A stretch of 25,745 bases of DNA from the NCBI GenBank assembly GCA_964605715.1, contig CAZSDV010000030.1:1-25745 (forward strand), in the 5' to 3' direction. This document shows positions 1 through 8,480 of the stretch, in pieces. Under the pieces are notes generated by a model, which saw only the letters and a program-made list of their open reading frames with translations, was not told where the DNA came from and searched no databases. Every line of letters starts with the position of its first letter. Within the stretch, counting starts at the first letter, position 1. Source of the DNA: JAPUME01 sp964605715 (GTDB taxonomy: Bacteria; Acidobacteriota; Terriglobia; UBA7540; JAPUME01). The translations under genes and the position numbers were made by a program.

Positions 1-1586
1 GCGCCCAATGCCACAGTCATAAGTATGATCCTATCCCGCAACGTGATTATTATCGTTTTAGTGCGATTTTTCGGACTGCCTATGACCCCTATGATTGGTA
101 TGCTCCCATTGTCACAACTTCCGCTAGTTCCCCAGGGATAGAGGCTTATCCTGAACGGAGCTTGCCTCATACCCCCAAAGCTGAGCGTGAAGCGGTAGAA
201 GCTCACAATGCCCCGATCCAGGAAGAGATTAAGGAACTAGAGCGCTCCTTGGAAGAGAAAGCGAAGCCATATCACCAGAAGTTACTGAAGGAGAGGCTTA
301 GTGAGTTACCCGAAGGGGTAGGAGCAGACATCCAAGAAGCACTTGAGATACCCGCGGAAAAGCGGAGTTCAATACAGAAGTACCTAGTGAAGCAGTTTGG
401 TGGCACCCTCGAGATCGCGAAAGTGGCACTAGAGAAGAAGTTCGAAGATTACAAAGAAGAGGCAGGAAAGATCAAGAAAGCTATCGGGATCGCGAAGAAG
501 AAGCTGAAACGAAAACCGGAAATTCGAGCGCTGTTCGATTTAGGAGAAAATCCTACCCCCACCCATGTGCTCCTGCGAGGAGATTATCAGAATTTAGGAG
601 GAAGAGTTGAGCCTGGAATTCCATCAGTTCTGAGGGCAGGATTAAATCCTTATAAGGTGGTCAAGCCAGGATGGACAACGGAGACCACCGGGCGTCGCTT
701 GGCACTGGCACGATGGTTGACCCAATCAAATCACCCCTTAACGTCTCGGGTCATGGTAAATCGGGTGTGGCAGAATCACTTTGGAAGAGGGATCGTGGAG
801 ACGGTAGGGAACTTCGGACGCATGGGAGCTAAACCATCACATCCGAAGCTACTCGATTGGCTGGCAACAGAGTTTGTACGACAGGGTTGGAGCTTAAAGA
901 GACTCCATAAGCTGATCATGACCTCGGGAGTGTATCGGCAGAGTTCGGACTGGAGCTCAAGTCACGCCGAGATTGATCCGGAGAATAAACTACTGGGAAA
1001 ATTCCCCATGCTTCGTCTGGATGCCGATGCGATCCGAGACACAATTTTGAAGGTAGCAGGGCGTCTGAATAAAACCCAGTATGGGCCTGCTGTGGAAGTG
1101 GAGGTACAGGAGGATGGAGAGGTGGTAGAGAAGTGTGGTGACCAGGATTGCCGTCGGAGTATTTACATACTGCAACGGCGTTCAACACCACTAACGATGC
1201 TCCAGGCTTTTGATGCACCGCAATTAAGCCCAAACTGCCTGAAGCGAGGGGAGTCCACCGTATCATCGCAGGCTTTACAGTTATGGAATGGCGAGATGCT
1301 GCGGGACAACGCGCAATATTTTGCAGGGCGAGTCATGGATACGGTAGGAGAGGAGCGAGTAGAAAAGCAGGTGGAGAGGGTATATCTGGCCGCGCTATCA
1401 AGATATCCAACTCAAGAGGAGCGAGTAGCAGGAATAGAGAGGGTTACAGGCTTAACGGGAAAGTGGGGAGGCCATTTTGATGAAAAGGTACCACAAGGAC
1501 CAAAGCAAGCCAGGGCAAGATGGGAAGCATTAGCGACCTTCTGTCATGTTATTTTGAACTCAGCTGAAATGATTTTTGTTGATTGA
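1..1586 (+). CDS. PSD1-type cytochrome protein, 3' part (DUF1549 end + DUF1553), partial
   Basis: This is the C-terminal half of a planctomycete-type cytochrome protein, cut off by the left edge. The frame is open from base 3, and bases 1-2 finish the first Cys codon of a CxxCH haem motif (C-AQCH followed by SHKYDPIP), the hallmark near the end of the DUF1549 (PSCyt2) domain. A very charged, Lys/Glu-rich helical stretch of about 110 residues follows, then a DUF1553 domain with its typical 'NPLTSRVMVNRVWQ' and 'HPKLLDWLA' type signatures. It ends in TGA at 1584-1586. It matches the C-terminal 527 residues of the complete gene at 22725-25736 with no difference that I could find. If the scaffold is circular, this is not a separate gene but the same one seen twice. 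The family is exported and thought to bind haem covalently; its reaction is unknown. Confidence 0.9.
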   Translation, partial: AQCHSHKYDPIPQRDYYRFSAIFRTAYDPYDWYAPIVTTSASSPGIEAYPERSLPHTPKAEREAVEAHNAPIQEEIKELERSLEEKAKPYHQKLLKERLSELPEGVGADIQEALEIPAEKRSSIQKYLVKQFGGTLEIAKVALEKKFEDYKEEAGKIKKAIGIAKKKLKRKPEIRALFDLGENPTPTHVLLRGDYQNLGGRVEPGIPSVLRAGLNPYKVVKPGWTTETTGRRLALARWLTQSNHPLTSRVMVNRVWQNHFGRGIVETVGNFGRMGAKPSHPKLLDWLATEFVRQGWSLKRLHKLIMTSGVYRQSSDWSSSHAEIDPENKLLGKFPMLRLDADAIRDTILKVAGRLNKTQYGPAVEVEVQEDGEVVEKCGDQDCRRSIYILQRRSTPLTMLQAFDAPQLSPNCLKRGESTVSSQALQLWNGEMLRDNAQYFAGRVMDTVGEERVEKQVERVYLAALSRYPTQEERVAGIERVTGLTGKWGGHFDEKVPQGPKQARARWEALATFCHVILNSAEMIFVD

Positions 1587-1595
1587 GGAGCCAGG
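1..1595. repeat. Terminal direct repeat, left copy (1,595 bp)
   Basis: Bases 1-1595 match 24151-25745 in the same orientation at a constant offset of 24,150. I compared them line by line and found no mismatch. Because both copies reach the very ends of the sequence, this is the pattern expected of a circular or tandemly repeated molecule linearised with an overlap. The left boundary falls inside the conserved CxxCH motif of the PSD1 gene, and the right boundary lies 9 bases after its stop codon. Confidence 0.95.
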
Positions 1596-1659
1596 CATGC
1601 CTTCTAAGTGCTTCGGGATTTGACAGATAGGATGCCCACTCGAAGAACCAAATATTAAC

Positions 1660-2964
1660 TTAATGGTGAGATTGACTAACCAACCTTTCAGGTTTTTTCG
1701 ACGGTGAGATCCATATCCAAAGTAGCGCGGACCCAATTGCGACCACACAGGCAAAATCTAGAGCACGTACCCACCCAAAATAATGTGCAATAAAAGGAGT
1801 AAGGGTGGGAGAAATTACTCCTCCGAAATTACTTCCGGTGTTCATAAGACCACCGGCGAACCCAGCTTTTCTTCCAGATATTTGGTTGGCAACTGCCCAA
1901 TAAGGACCCTCTACACCCAGAATTAGGCCAGTACATATGGCCAGCATGGCAGCAGCCATGTATGGATTTTCAAGGCGTGCTCCGATGGCAAGAAACATAG
2001 CTGAAGCTACTTGGCACCCCATTGGGACCATTCGTCGTCCCCAATCTAATCCCAAATTCGTTTTAATAAGACGATCAGAAAGATAACCACCCATTAGCGT
2101 GGACACGGCGGCAAGCATCCAAGCGAAAGTAGTTAGCCATCCGCTCTCTGTTTGACTCAAATGCCGTACCTGTTTCAGGTATAGGAAAATCCAAAAGACG
2201 AAAATATATGACACGTATCCGTTCATACCGTAACTAACAACTAATCGCCATAAATTACCATTGGCCAACTGAGATTTAATCGAAGGGGATTGGCTTTTCG
2301 GTGCAGGATCTAGCACGGTGCCTGCATGGATCAAATTGAGTTCAGCCTCATTCACAGCTGGATGGTCTGATGGGTGATCTTGTAGGTAGGACACCCAGAT
2401 AATGGTAAGGATTAGTGAAAATGTTGAGGCAATAAAAAAAGAACTTTGCCAGCTCCACTGAAGAATCATCCAAGAGACGATGGGTGGAACTAAAAAAGAG
2501 CCGATGCTAACTCCAGATAAAGCCAGTGCATTTGCGCGGGCTCGCTCGCTTACTGGGAACCAATTGGTGACTGCACAGGTACTTGTCGGGAAGACAGGGG
2601 CCTGAAAAATTCCAAAAAGGAACCGAAGCACAATTAAGGAGTTTAAAACACCGATTCCGGTTAACAGAGAAATATTCCATATCATCCCAGTTAAAAAAGT
2701 GAAAATACCCCAGGAAGCTATTGCGTAGGCGAGAACTCTTTTTGGACCAAATCGGTCGGCTAGCATCCCACCTGGCACCTGGAAGATTGTGTAGCCGAGC
2801 ACAAACGCACTAAAAACAGTTCCCATTTGCGTCTGGGTAAGATGAAAATCTTTCATGATGGAATCACCTGCCACTGAAATATTGACACGCTGAAAGAAGT
2901 TCACCATTCCTGCAGCACATAACAGGGCAGCAATCTTCCAACGTGTACGGCTTGCGATTTCCAT
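1660..2964 (-). CDS. MFS transporter, anion:cation symporter (ACS) type
   Basis: The 434-residue product is an inner-membrane carrier of the major facilitator superfamily, with about twelve hydrophobic segments visible along its length. The N-terminal 'NFFQRVNISVA' resembles the NYxDRxNISVA signature of ACS-family carriers (hexuronate, glucarate, phthalate and similar organic anions). Motif A between TM2 and TM3 is clear: D-RFGPKR at residues 70-76. Length is normal for the family. It is the last gene of a minus-strand run (SDR, 3-hydroxyacyl-CoA dehydrogenase type, MFS), 86 bp after the dehydrogenase, so it probably imports the substrate those two enzymes oxidise; the substrate itself cannot be read from the sequence. 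The ribosome-binding site is weak (GAG about 8 bases before ATG). It converges on the PSD1 gene, ending 73 bp from that stop codon. Confidence 0.85.
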   Translation of the reverse strand: MEIASRTRWKIAALLCAAGMVNFFQRVNISVAGDSIMKDFHLTQTQMGTVFSAFVLGYTIFQVPGGMLADRFGPKRVLAYAIASWGIFTFLTGMIWNISLLTGIGVLNSLIVLRFLFGIFQAPVFPTSTCAVTNWFPVSERARANALALSGVSIGSFLVPPIVSWMILQWSWQSSFFIASTFSLILTIIWVSYLQDHPSDHPAVNEAELNLIHAGTVLDPAPKSQSPSIKSQLANGNLWRLVVSYGMNGYVSYIFVFWIFLYLKQVRHLSQTESGWLTTFAWMLAAVSTLMGGYLSDRLIKTNLGLDWGRRMVPMGCQVASAMFLAIGARLENPYMAAAMLAICTGLILGVEGPYWAVANQISGRKAGFAGGLMNTGSNFGGVISPTLTPFIAHYFGWVRALDFACVVAIGSALLWIWISPSKKPERLVSQSHH

Positions 2965-3050
2965 AAGTTGAGCTCAATGACGGATAGGTATCCAGTATAT
3001 CTTAGGTTTCAGGATGTCCGCGGGGTTTCTAATTTCGGCTCACGCATGGG

Positions 3051-3992
3051 TTAAGTATCTATGCTAGTTGGGCTAGCATGTTCGTGAAGTTTTCCTAATT
3101 GTTCGACAATTTGTTGATCTCGTTTTTCAATTAATTCTTGCGGATCTCGTCGGGTCCAGTCGTAGAAACCTTGGCGAGTTTTCATGCCTAACCGTTGTTC
3201 TTTGACCCAGCGAGACAGTAAAGCACTGGGTATGTGGTTATCGGCTATCTCCTGGAGCAGGTAGTCGTGGATGGTCTTGGTTAGGTCAAGACCTACCAAG
3301 TCCATGTTTTCCAGGGGACCCAGAACCGGCATCCGTAAACCGAAGGTGAGTTTAGCAACCAGGTCGATGTCATCCGGACTTGCGACGCCGTTCTCAACTA
3401 AGTCAATGGCTTCCCGCCATAAAGCGTGTAGCATGCGGTTGCCGATAAATCCGGCCACATCCTTATTCACACGCACAGGAGTTTTTCCAAGCAATATTAC
3501 AAATTCTATTACTTTCTCAAACGAGGCGTTGCTGGAATGCGCCCCTCGAACCACCTCAACTAGTGGCATCAGGTGGGGTGGATTCCAGAAATGGGCTCCT
3601 ACAAGTTGACTTTCGCATTTGCCTCGTTTACCTAAATCGGTGATGCTTAGCCCTGAGGTGGTAGTGGCCAGAACACCCCCTCGACGGACGCAGCCTGATA
3701 GCTGACGGAATAACGCTGCTTTGTCATTACGTTCTTCAGTTATGGCCTCCACAATCAAATCTGCCTCGGCATCCAACCTTTCTAATTTGGATACGCAAGC
3801 CACGGTGCCGTACTTTATTTTTGGACTGCTCAGATGTTGGTTGATCCAATCATCCATTGTTTTCAGGTGTAATTTTGCTTGCTGCAATTTTTCAACATTC
3901 TGATCATGAATGAGAACCTGAAATCCTGCCCGCCAAGCTGATAAGGCCACGCCCAATCCCATCTGGCCAATTCCGCACACACCAATGATCAT
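3051..3992 (-). CDS. 3-hydroxyacyl-CoA dehydrogenase family protein
   Basis: This is a 313-residue NAD-dependent L-3-hydroxyacyl-CoA dehydrogenase-type enzyme, which oxidises a 3-hydroxy acid or its CoA ester to the 3-oxo form in the cytoplasm. The N-terminal Rossmann fold starts at once with GIGQMG (residues 7-12). The catalytic set of the family is present: Ser in 'TTTSGLSIT', His in 'GAHFWNPPH', Glu in 'LVEVV' and Asn in 'GFIGNRM', followed by the helical C-terminal 3HCDH domain. The reading frame is open further upstream to 4142, but I start at 3992: the ATG overlaps the upstream SDR stop as ATGA (3989-3992), an AGAGGTG Shine-Dalgarno lies 5 bases before it, and the Rossmann motif then sits at the expected place. 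Translational coupling to the SDR is likely. Carnitine-dehydrogenase-like or lambda-crystallin-like relatives share the fold, so the substrate is open. Confidence 0.85.
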   Translation of the reverse strand: MIIGVCGIGQMGLGVALSAWRAGFQVLIHDQNVEKLQQAKLHLKTMDDWINQHLSSPKIKYGTVACVSKLERLDAEADLIVEAITEERNDKAALFRQLSGCVRRGGVLATTTSGLSITDLGKRGKCESQLVGAHFWNPPHLMPLVEVVRGAHSSNASFEKVIEFVILLGKTPVRVNKDVAGFIGNRMLHALWREAIDLVENGVASPDDIDLVAKLTFGLRMPVLGPLENMDLVGLDLTKTIHDYLLQEIADNHIPSALLSRWVKEQRLGMKTRQGFYDWTRRDPQELIEKRDQQIVEQLGKLHEHASPTSIDT

Positions 3993-4819
3993 CGGACACC
4001 TCTTTTGTTTTTCTTCTTCGGTGGTGTTGCTGAAACTCCACTCATCCCTCCTGTGATATTTAGAACTCCTCCGGTGATCCAGTCCGCTTTGTCGCTTAAA
4101 AGAAAGCAAACTCCGTTGGCAATGTCCAAGGCTTCCCCCCACCGACCTAATGGAATCGCCTGTCGAACTTTTTCGATCATTTGGTCCTCACTAATCTTTA
4201 GACTTTGGCAGCGCTGAGCCATCACCTTTTGATTAAAGTCCGTATAGATAGGTCCTGGATTTACCGCATTTACTCGGATCCCGTAGGGTGCTAATTCCAA
4301 GGCCAAGGTACGCGTGAGGCTGATTACGCCTGCCTTGGCAACATTGTAGGAGGCGACCAAAGCTGCAGGACTCTCTCCGTTTATGGAGGCGATATTCACG
4401 ATAGCACCAGACTCACGATCTTGCATGCGTGCGCCGATTTCACGGCAACACAGAAAGCACCCAGTTAGATTTACCTCCAATACTCGATTCCATTTTTCCA
4501 AGGAAAGATCTGTAGTTTCACATACGTCCTGCCCCAACCCGGCGTTATTTACAAAAAAGGCAATGGGACCCAATTCCTTTTCCACTTGCTGCACTAAATT
4601 CTTAATGGAAGCTTCCTTACTAACATCAGTGACAATGGACCGCGCTTGGCCGCCGAAACCTCGAATTTCTGCCGCAGCCTCCTCTCCGGTGGTTGGCGAA
4701 AGTTCGGCAATGACTACGCACGCCCCACGACGTGCCAATTCAGCAGCGANNNNNNNNNNTAGGCCTCGGCCCGCTCCCGTTACTACTGCTACACGATCCG
4801 TAAAATGTGCTTCACTCAT
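3989..4819 (-). CDS. Short-chain dehydrogenase/reductase (SDR), contains N gap
   Basis: This is a 276-residue classical SDR, an NAD(P)-dependent oxidoreductase of alcohols or ketones. Visible motifs are the cofactor loop TGAGRGL (residues 14-20, interrupted by the gap), NNAG at 91-94, the catalytic Ser at 145, and YNVAK with Tyr158 and Lys162. The 10 N at 4750-4759 remove the residues just after GL, exactly where GxxI of the TGxxxGxGxxI motif belongs; the frame continues correctly on both sides. The protein ends in an unusual Lys/Arg-rich tail (PKKKNKRGVR). I use ATG 4819; a TTG at 4843 would add eight residues with no better ribosome site. The stop overlaps the next gene by 4 bases. It is probably the first gene of the three-gene operon. 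The family is too broad to name a substrate. Confidence 0.85.
   Translation of the reverse strand: MSEAHFTDRVAVVTGAGRGLXXXXAAELARRGACVVIAELSPTTGEEAAAEIRGFGGQARSIVTDVSKEASIKNLVQQVEKELGPIAFFVNNAGLGQDVCETTDLSLEKWNRVLEVNLTGCFLCCREIGARMQDRESGAIVNIASINGESPAALVASYNVAKAGVISLTRTLALELAPYGIRVNAVNPGPIYTDFNQKVMAQRCQSLKISEDQMIEKVRQAIPLGRWGEALDIANGVCFLLSDKADWITGGVLNITGGMSGVSATPPKKKNKRGVR
4750..4759. other. 10-base N gap inside SDR coding sequence
   Basis: Ten N interrupt the SDR gene. Read on the minus strand, the codons are CTA NNN NNN NNN NTC GCT, so the last incomplete codon can only be Ile, Val, Leu or Phe. The SDR motif (GxGxxI/x) would need Gly-x-x-Ile at these four residues, so the run appears to have its true length rather than being an arbitrary spacer. 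Confidence 0.9.
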
Positions 4820-4864
4820 TGTCCAAGATGCATGAAGAGGCAAAGTACCGTTATCCGCTATTGA

Positions 4865-5110
4865 TCAAACCCTGTTTATGATTAGGGTGTGGCTACAGCT
4901 AACTTGAACTGATAACTTGGCATCCTTAGTTTTCGTTGAAATTTTAATATTGACCTGGTCTTTGGGCACAATCATACGCCAGTCGCCTCCCAGTGACAAG
5001 GCCACTTCACTGAAAGCAAAGCTTAGAAAAGCCTCAACTTCAGCGCCTTAACCCATGGTAACACGATGAAGTTTACTATAAGTGAGATGCCTATTTTCAG
5101 ATTGAAGCAA
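4865..5110 (-). pseudogene. Possible remnant of a small gene (amphi-Trp-domain-like)
   Basis: The minus strand reads as one frame from about 5110 to TGA at 4865-4867, broken only by a TAA at 5048-5050. The part after the stop translates as GAEVEAFLSFAFSEVALSLG, then GDWRMIVPKDQVNIKISTKT and a hydrophobic end. The layout (an AEVxAFL-type helix, then a Gly-rich turn, then 'W-x-VP-x-x-V-x-x-x-I-x-x-K-x-K') resembles the small amphi-Trp domain, whose members begin with a stretch like the one upstream of the stop. One base change (C to T, giving TAA for CAA) would explain the break. No ribosome site is visible. This is inference from pattern resemblance. It may equally be chance coding in an intergenic region. 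The rest of 4820-5227 holds only the promoter described next. Confidence 0.3.
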
Positions 5111-5114
5111 AAGG

Positions 5115-5142
5115 TTGGGTAGTATATCATTTTTCGTATAAA
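5115..5142 (+). promoter_or_regulatory. Predicted sigma70-type promoter for the PSD1-DUF1501 operon
   Basis: TTGGGT (5115-5120) and TATAAA (5137-5142) are separated by 16 bases, and the expected start is about 75 bases before the PSD1 start codon. The -10 box is close to consensus and the -35 box is weak. Prediction by eye only. Confidence 0.35.
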
Positions 5143-5227
5143 GGTGAGTTTGGATATGAGATTCCAGTTTGAAGGCTAAGAAACGGAACCATCCTGATCC
5201 AAAGTCAGTATGTCGAGGGAAATATTG

Positions 5228-8200
5228 ATGCGCTTACTTCGATTAGTTGGATGTGCTTTAACCTCTTTGCTGCTTACAACTCTTTCTTCAGGTTTTCCAC
5301 CCCAGATAAAGAACGCTGAGTTAGTTGATTTCCAGCGCTCCGTGCGGCCAATTCTTTCAGACAAATGTTTCCAGTGCCATGGGCCAGACAGCGAAACGCG
5401 CATGGCCGGCTTGAGGCTTGACACCCGAGAAGGCATCTTTGCCCAACGCGACAATGGTACGCCAATCGTTATTGGAAAACCTCAGTCCAGCCTCCTTTAT
5501 CAGCGCATTACGACTACCGAACCGGCACGACGCATGCCCCCAATCCACTCAAAGAAGGAGTTGACCGAAGAACAGATCCAAACTCTGAAGGATTGGATTG
5601 AGCAGGGGGCTTCTTGGGATCAACACTGGTCTTTTCAGGCGCTCAAGCGCCCAGAGCTGCCATTAACTCGAGGTATGGAATGGGTCCGTAATCCAATCGA
5701 CCGGTTCGTTTTAGCTCGCCTGGAATCCGAAGGACTTGAACCGGCCTCCGAAGCTGATCGCCATACCTTGATTCGTCGCCTCTCACTTGATCTGACTGGC
5801 CTTCCTCCGACGCCAGAACAGATTGAAGCCTTTCTTAATGATCCTGCTGAGAATGCCTATGAGAACCTTATCCACAAATTACTTGATCTCCAATCCTGGG
5901 GAGAGCACCGTTCCCGTACCTGGCTTGAGGCAGCCCGTTATGCTGATACGCATGGATTACATCACGATGCGTATCGTGAGATGTGGCCCTACCGTGATTG
6001 GGTGATTAATGCCTTCAACCAGAACATGCCTTTCGACCGGTTTACGATCGAGCAGCTTGCAGGGGATCTTTTGGAGAGTCCCACTCTTGAGCAAAATATT
6101 GCTACTGGCTTCCATCGTTGTAATGTTACTACTAACGAAGGTGTAATTAGCGAAGAGGTAGAAGCCATTTATGCTAAAGACCGCGCAGATACGACTGGGA
6201 CCGTTTGGCTGGGGCTGACTGTTGGTTGCGCAACCTGCCATGATCACAAATTTGATCCCATTCCCACAAAAGATTTTTATTCTATGACTGCTTTCTTCCG
6301 GAATATTAACCAGCAAGTTATGGATGGTGATACTCCGGACACTCCCCCCATTATCGTGGTGCCATCCATGGAAGACCGGAGAGAGTGGAACGAATTGAAC
6401 CGTGAACAGAGGGAAGTTGGCCGTCAGATGAAGGAAATTTCTTCATCCGATGAAGAATTTGAAGCCTGGTTTGCGAGTGCGGGGGCTCCATCCCTGAGGT
6501 CGCCTCTTAAAAAGCCCTCAGAGGTTCTTTCGCTTTCAGTGGATCACGGTATTGATGCACACCTAAATGGCCGAAGGGTTAAGGTTAAACTGCTGGAAGG
6601 TGTTAGCTTGGGACCCGGTCCTGAGGGAGATCGTGGAGCTTTACACTTTTCTGGAAAAGCCTGGAGTGAGTTACCAGACACTGGATACCTTGATGCGAAG
6701 CGTCCCTTTTCCATTGCAACCTGGTTTTATAGACCGGAAAGTGAAGAGCAGAGTTTTGCGTTGGCCAGCCAGTTCGACCCCAGAGGTAAGGGGCGAGGTT
6801 GGAATCTTAGTCTTACCGCTCGCCGGCCCAATTTTGCGATGGTGGGTGACGACGGGAAGAAAATTAATATTCAAGCGGGTCTGTTGCAGGAGTCGGAAAC
6901 CGGAGTTTGGAATCACTTGACGGTAACCTACGATGGTAGCGGTGAGCGTGCCGGGTTGAATCTTTATTTAAACGGAAATGTTGTCCCGACGCAAGGTAGC
7001 GATTACTTCGAAAAACTTAAAGGGGACATTCGCACTGGCCAACCGATATTATTAGGAAAGCAGGTTAATGTCGTTGGTGAAAATGAAATGGGCAGGGCAG
7101 ACAAGTTATTTTTGTCTGGCGGAGCAATGGCGGATTTTCGGATTTTCAATCGGGTCATCGCGGTTGAAGAAGCGCGATTAATTTGGCTTGAGCCTGCGCT
7201 ACAAAGAGCCTGGAAAAAGGAATCTGCTGATTTAACTCGAGAAGAACGAGAGATTCTGCAGCTCTACTATCTTAACCGCAAGAACGAGGGTTACCGTGAG
7301 CTTGTGGGTCGTTTGCGTGAACTTAAACTCAAGATGCGGGAATTGCGTCGACGGGGCGGCATTACACATGTGATGAAAGAACGCAGCGATTCACAGCCCT
7401 TTGCTCATGTTCTTTATCGTGGCATGTATGACCAACCAAGGGAGCGGGTTGAGGCGAACGTTCCAGTTGCTTTGCCTCCCATGCCAGCTTCCTTTCCGCG
7501 CAATCGGTTAGGATTGGCGAAGTGGCTCGTTGACGAATCTAACCCGCTAACAGCTCGTGTTACAGTTAATCGATTTTGGCAGGAGATTTTTGGTACTGGT
7601 ATCGTCAAAACTGCCGATGATTTTGGGTCGCAGGGTGAGCCACCGTCTCACCCCAAATTACTGGATTGGTTGGCCCTTGAATTTCGGGACTCAGGCTGGA
7701 ATGTTAAGGATTTTTTCAAGTTGATTGTGAGTTCAGCTACTTACCGCCAGTCAGCAACCACGACTAAAAAGAAGTTAGCAAAGGATGCTGGAAATCGACT
7801 TCTCGCCCGGGGGCCGCGGTTCCGTATGGATGGAGAAATGGTGCGAGACTACGGACTTGCAGCTAGTGGATTGTTGGTGTCTAAGATCGGCGGGCCAAGT
7901 GTAAAGCCTTACCAACCAGACGGTATATGGAAAACAGTTACGTTGCTTGCGAGTAAGACGCGGTTTTACCGTCAGGACCATGGCGAAAAACTCTATCGCC
8001 GCAGTCTTTACACTTTCTGGAAGCGGGCTGCGCCGCCGGCCTCTATGGAGATATTTAACGCACCCACACGCGAATACTGTATTGTTCGACGGGACAGGAC
8101 AAACACACCCCTGCAGGCCCTCGTGACGATGAATGACCCTCAGTTTATTGAAGCTGCGCGCCATCTTGCACAGGGAGCATTGCGGGAAGCTGAGGGTAAC

Positions 8201-8449
8201 TTTAATAGCCAGCTTGACTATATGTCGTTGAGACTCACAGCTCGGAGGTTTGGAAAAGATGAACGGAAGGTGTCCTGGAACGTCTACAAAGATCTCCTAG
8301 CTTATTACCAGAAGAATACCAAGGATGCAGAAAAGCTTTTAGCTATTGGAGAATCCAAGCGGGACCTGACTTTTCCTGAGGCTGAATCTGCAGCTCTAAC
8401 CATGCTAGCCAACCAGATTATGAATCTGGATGAAGTTTTGAACAAGTAA
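5228..8449 (+). CDS. PSD1-type cytochrome protein with LamG insert (PSCyt1-DUF1549-LamG-DUF1553)
   Basis: This is a 1,073-residue exported protein of the planctomycete cytochrome type. The order is: signal peptide (MRLLRLVG, then a hydrophobic run to about residue 23); PSCyt1 module with haem motif CFQCH (residues 47-51); DUF1549 from about 155 with a second motif CATCH (334-338) followed by DHKFDPIP; an LamG/concanavalin-like beta-sandwich at about 435-650 ('FSIATWFY', 'WNHLTVTYDG', 'LNLYLNGN'); a short coiled coil; and DUF1553 from about 760 to 1015. The inserted sandwich suggests binding to a carbohydrate or other polymer. I choose ATG 5228 over the in-frame ATG at 5210 because GAGGGA lies 7 bases before it and the signal peptide then starts normally. 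The DUF1501 gene follows after 31 bp, the usual pairing. The enzymatic role of the family is not established; c-type haem binding is inferred from CxxCH. Confidence 0.9.
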   Translation: MRLLRLVGCALTSLLLTTLSSGFPPQIKNAELVDFQRSVRPILSDKCFQCHGPDSETRMAGLRLDTREGIFAQRDNGTPIVIGKPQSSLLYQRITTTEPARRMPPIHSKKELTEEQIQTLKDWIEQGASWDQHWSFQALKRPELPLTRGMEWVRNPIDRFVLARLESEGLEPASEADRHTLIRRLSLDLTGLPPTPEQIEAFLNDPAENAYENLIHKLLDLQSWGEHRSRTWLEAARYADTHGLHHDAYREMWPYRDWVINAFNQNMPFDRFTIEQLAGDLLESPTLEQNIATGFHRCNVTTNEGVISEEVEAIYAKDRADTTGTVWLGLTVGCATCHDHKFDPIPTKDFYSMTAFFRNINQQVMDGDTPDTPPIIVVPSMEDRREWNELNREQREVGRQMKEISSSDEEFEAWFASAGAPSLRSPLKKPSEVLSLSVDHGIDAHLNGRRVKVKLLEGVSLGPGPEGDRGALHFSGKAWSELPDTGYLDAKRPFSIATWFYRPESEEQSFALASQFDPRGKGRGWNLSLTARRPNFAMVGDDGKKINIQAGLLQESETGVWNHLTVTYDGSGERAGLNLYLNGNVVPTQGSDYFEKLKGDIRTGQPILLGKQVNVVGENEMGRADKLFLSGGAMADFRIFNRVIAVEEARLIWLEPALQRAWKKESADLTREEREILQLYYLNRKNEGYRELVGRLRELKLKMRELRRRGGITHVMKERSDSQPFAHVLYRGMYDQPRERVEANVPVALPPMPASFPRNRLGLAKWLVDESNPLTARVTVNRFWQEIFGTGIVKTADDFGSQGEPPSHPKLLDWLALEFRDSGWNVKDFFKLIVSSATYRQSATTTKKKLAKDAGNRLLARGPRFRMDGEMVRDYGLAASGLLVSKIGGPSVKPYQPDGIWKTVTLLASKTRFYRQDHGEKLYRRSLYTFWKRAAPPASMEIFNAPTREYCIVRRDRTNTPLQALVTMNDPQFIEAARHLAQGALREAEGNFNSQLDYMSLRLTARRFGKDERKVSWNVYKDLLAYYQKNTKDAEKLLAIGESKRDLTFPEAESAALTMLANQIMNLDEVLNK

Positions 8450-8480
8450 TACTGACAGTGCAAGGAAAGGTGGACTTGGA

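Noticed and set aside
4005..4835. Plus-strand frames opposite the SDR gene
   Set aside because: They mirror a well-supported SDR on the minus strand, including across the same N gap, and show no domain.
5957..6316. Antisense open frames within the PSD1, DUF1501 and glpX genes (for example 5957-6316, 7775-8164, 10498-10818, 25066-25416)
   Set aside because: They run opposite to strongly recognised proteins, have no ribosome sites and encode low-complexity or unrecognisable sequence.
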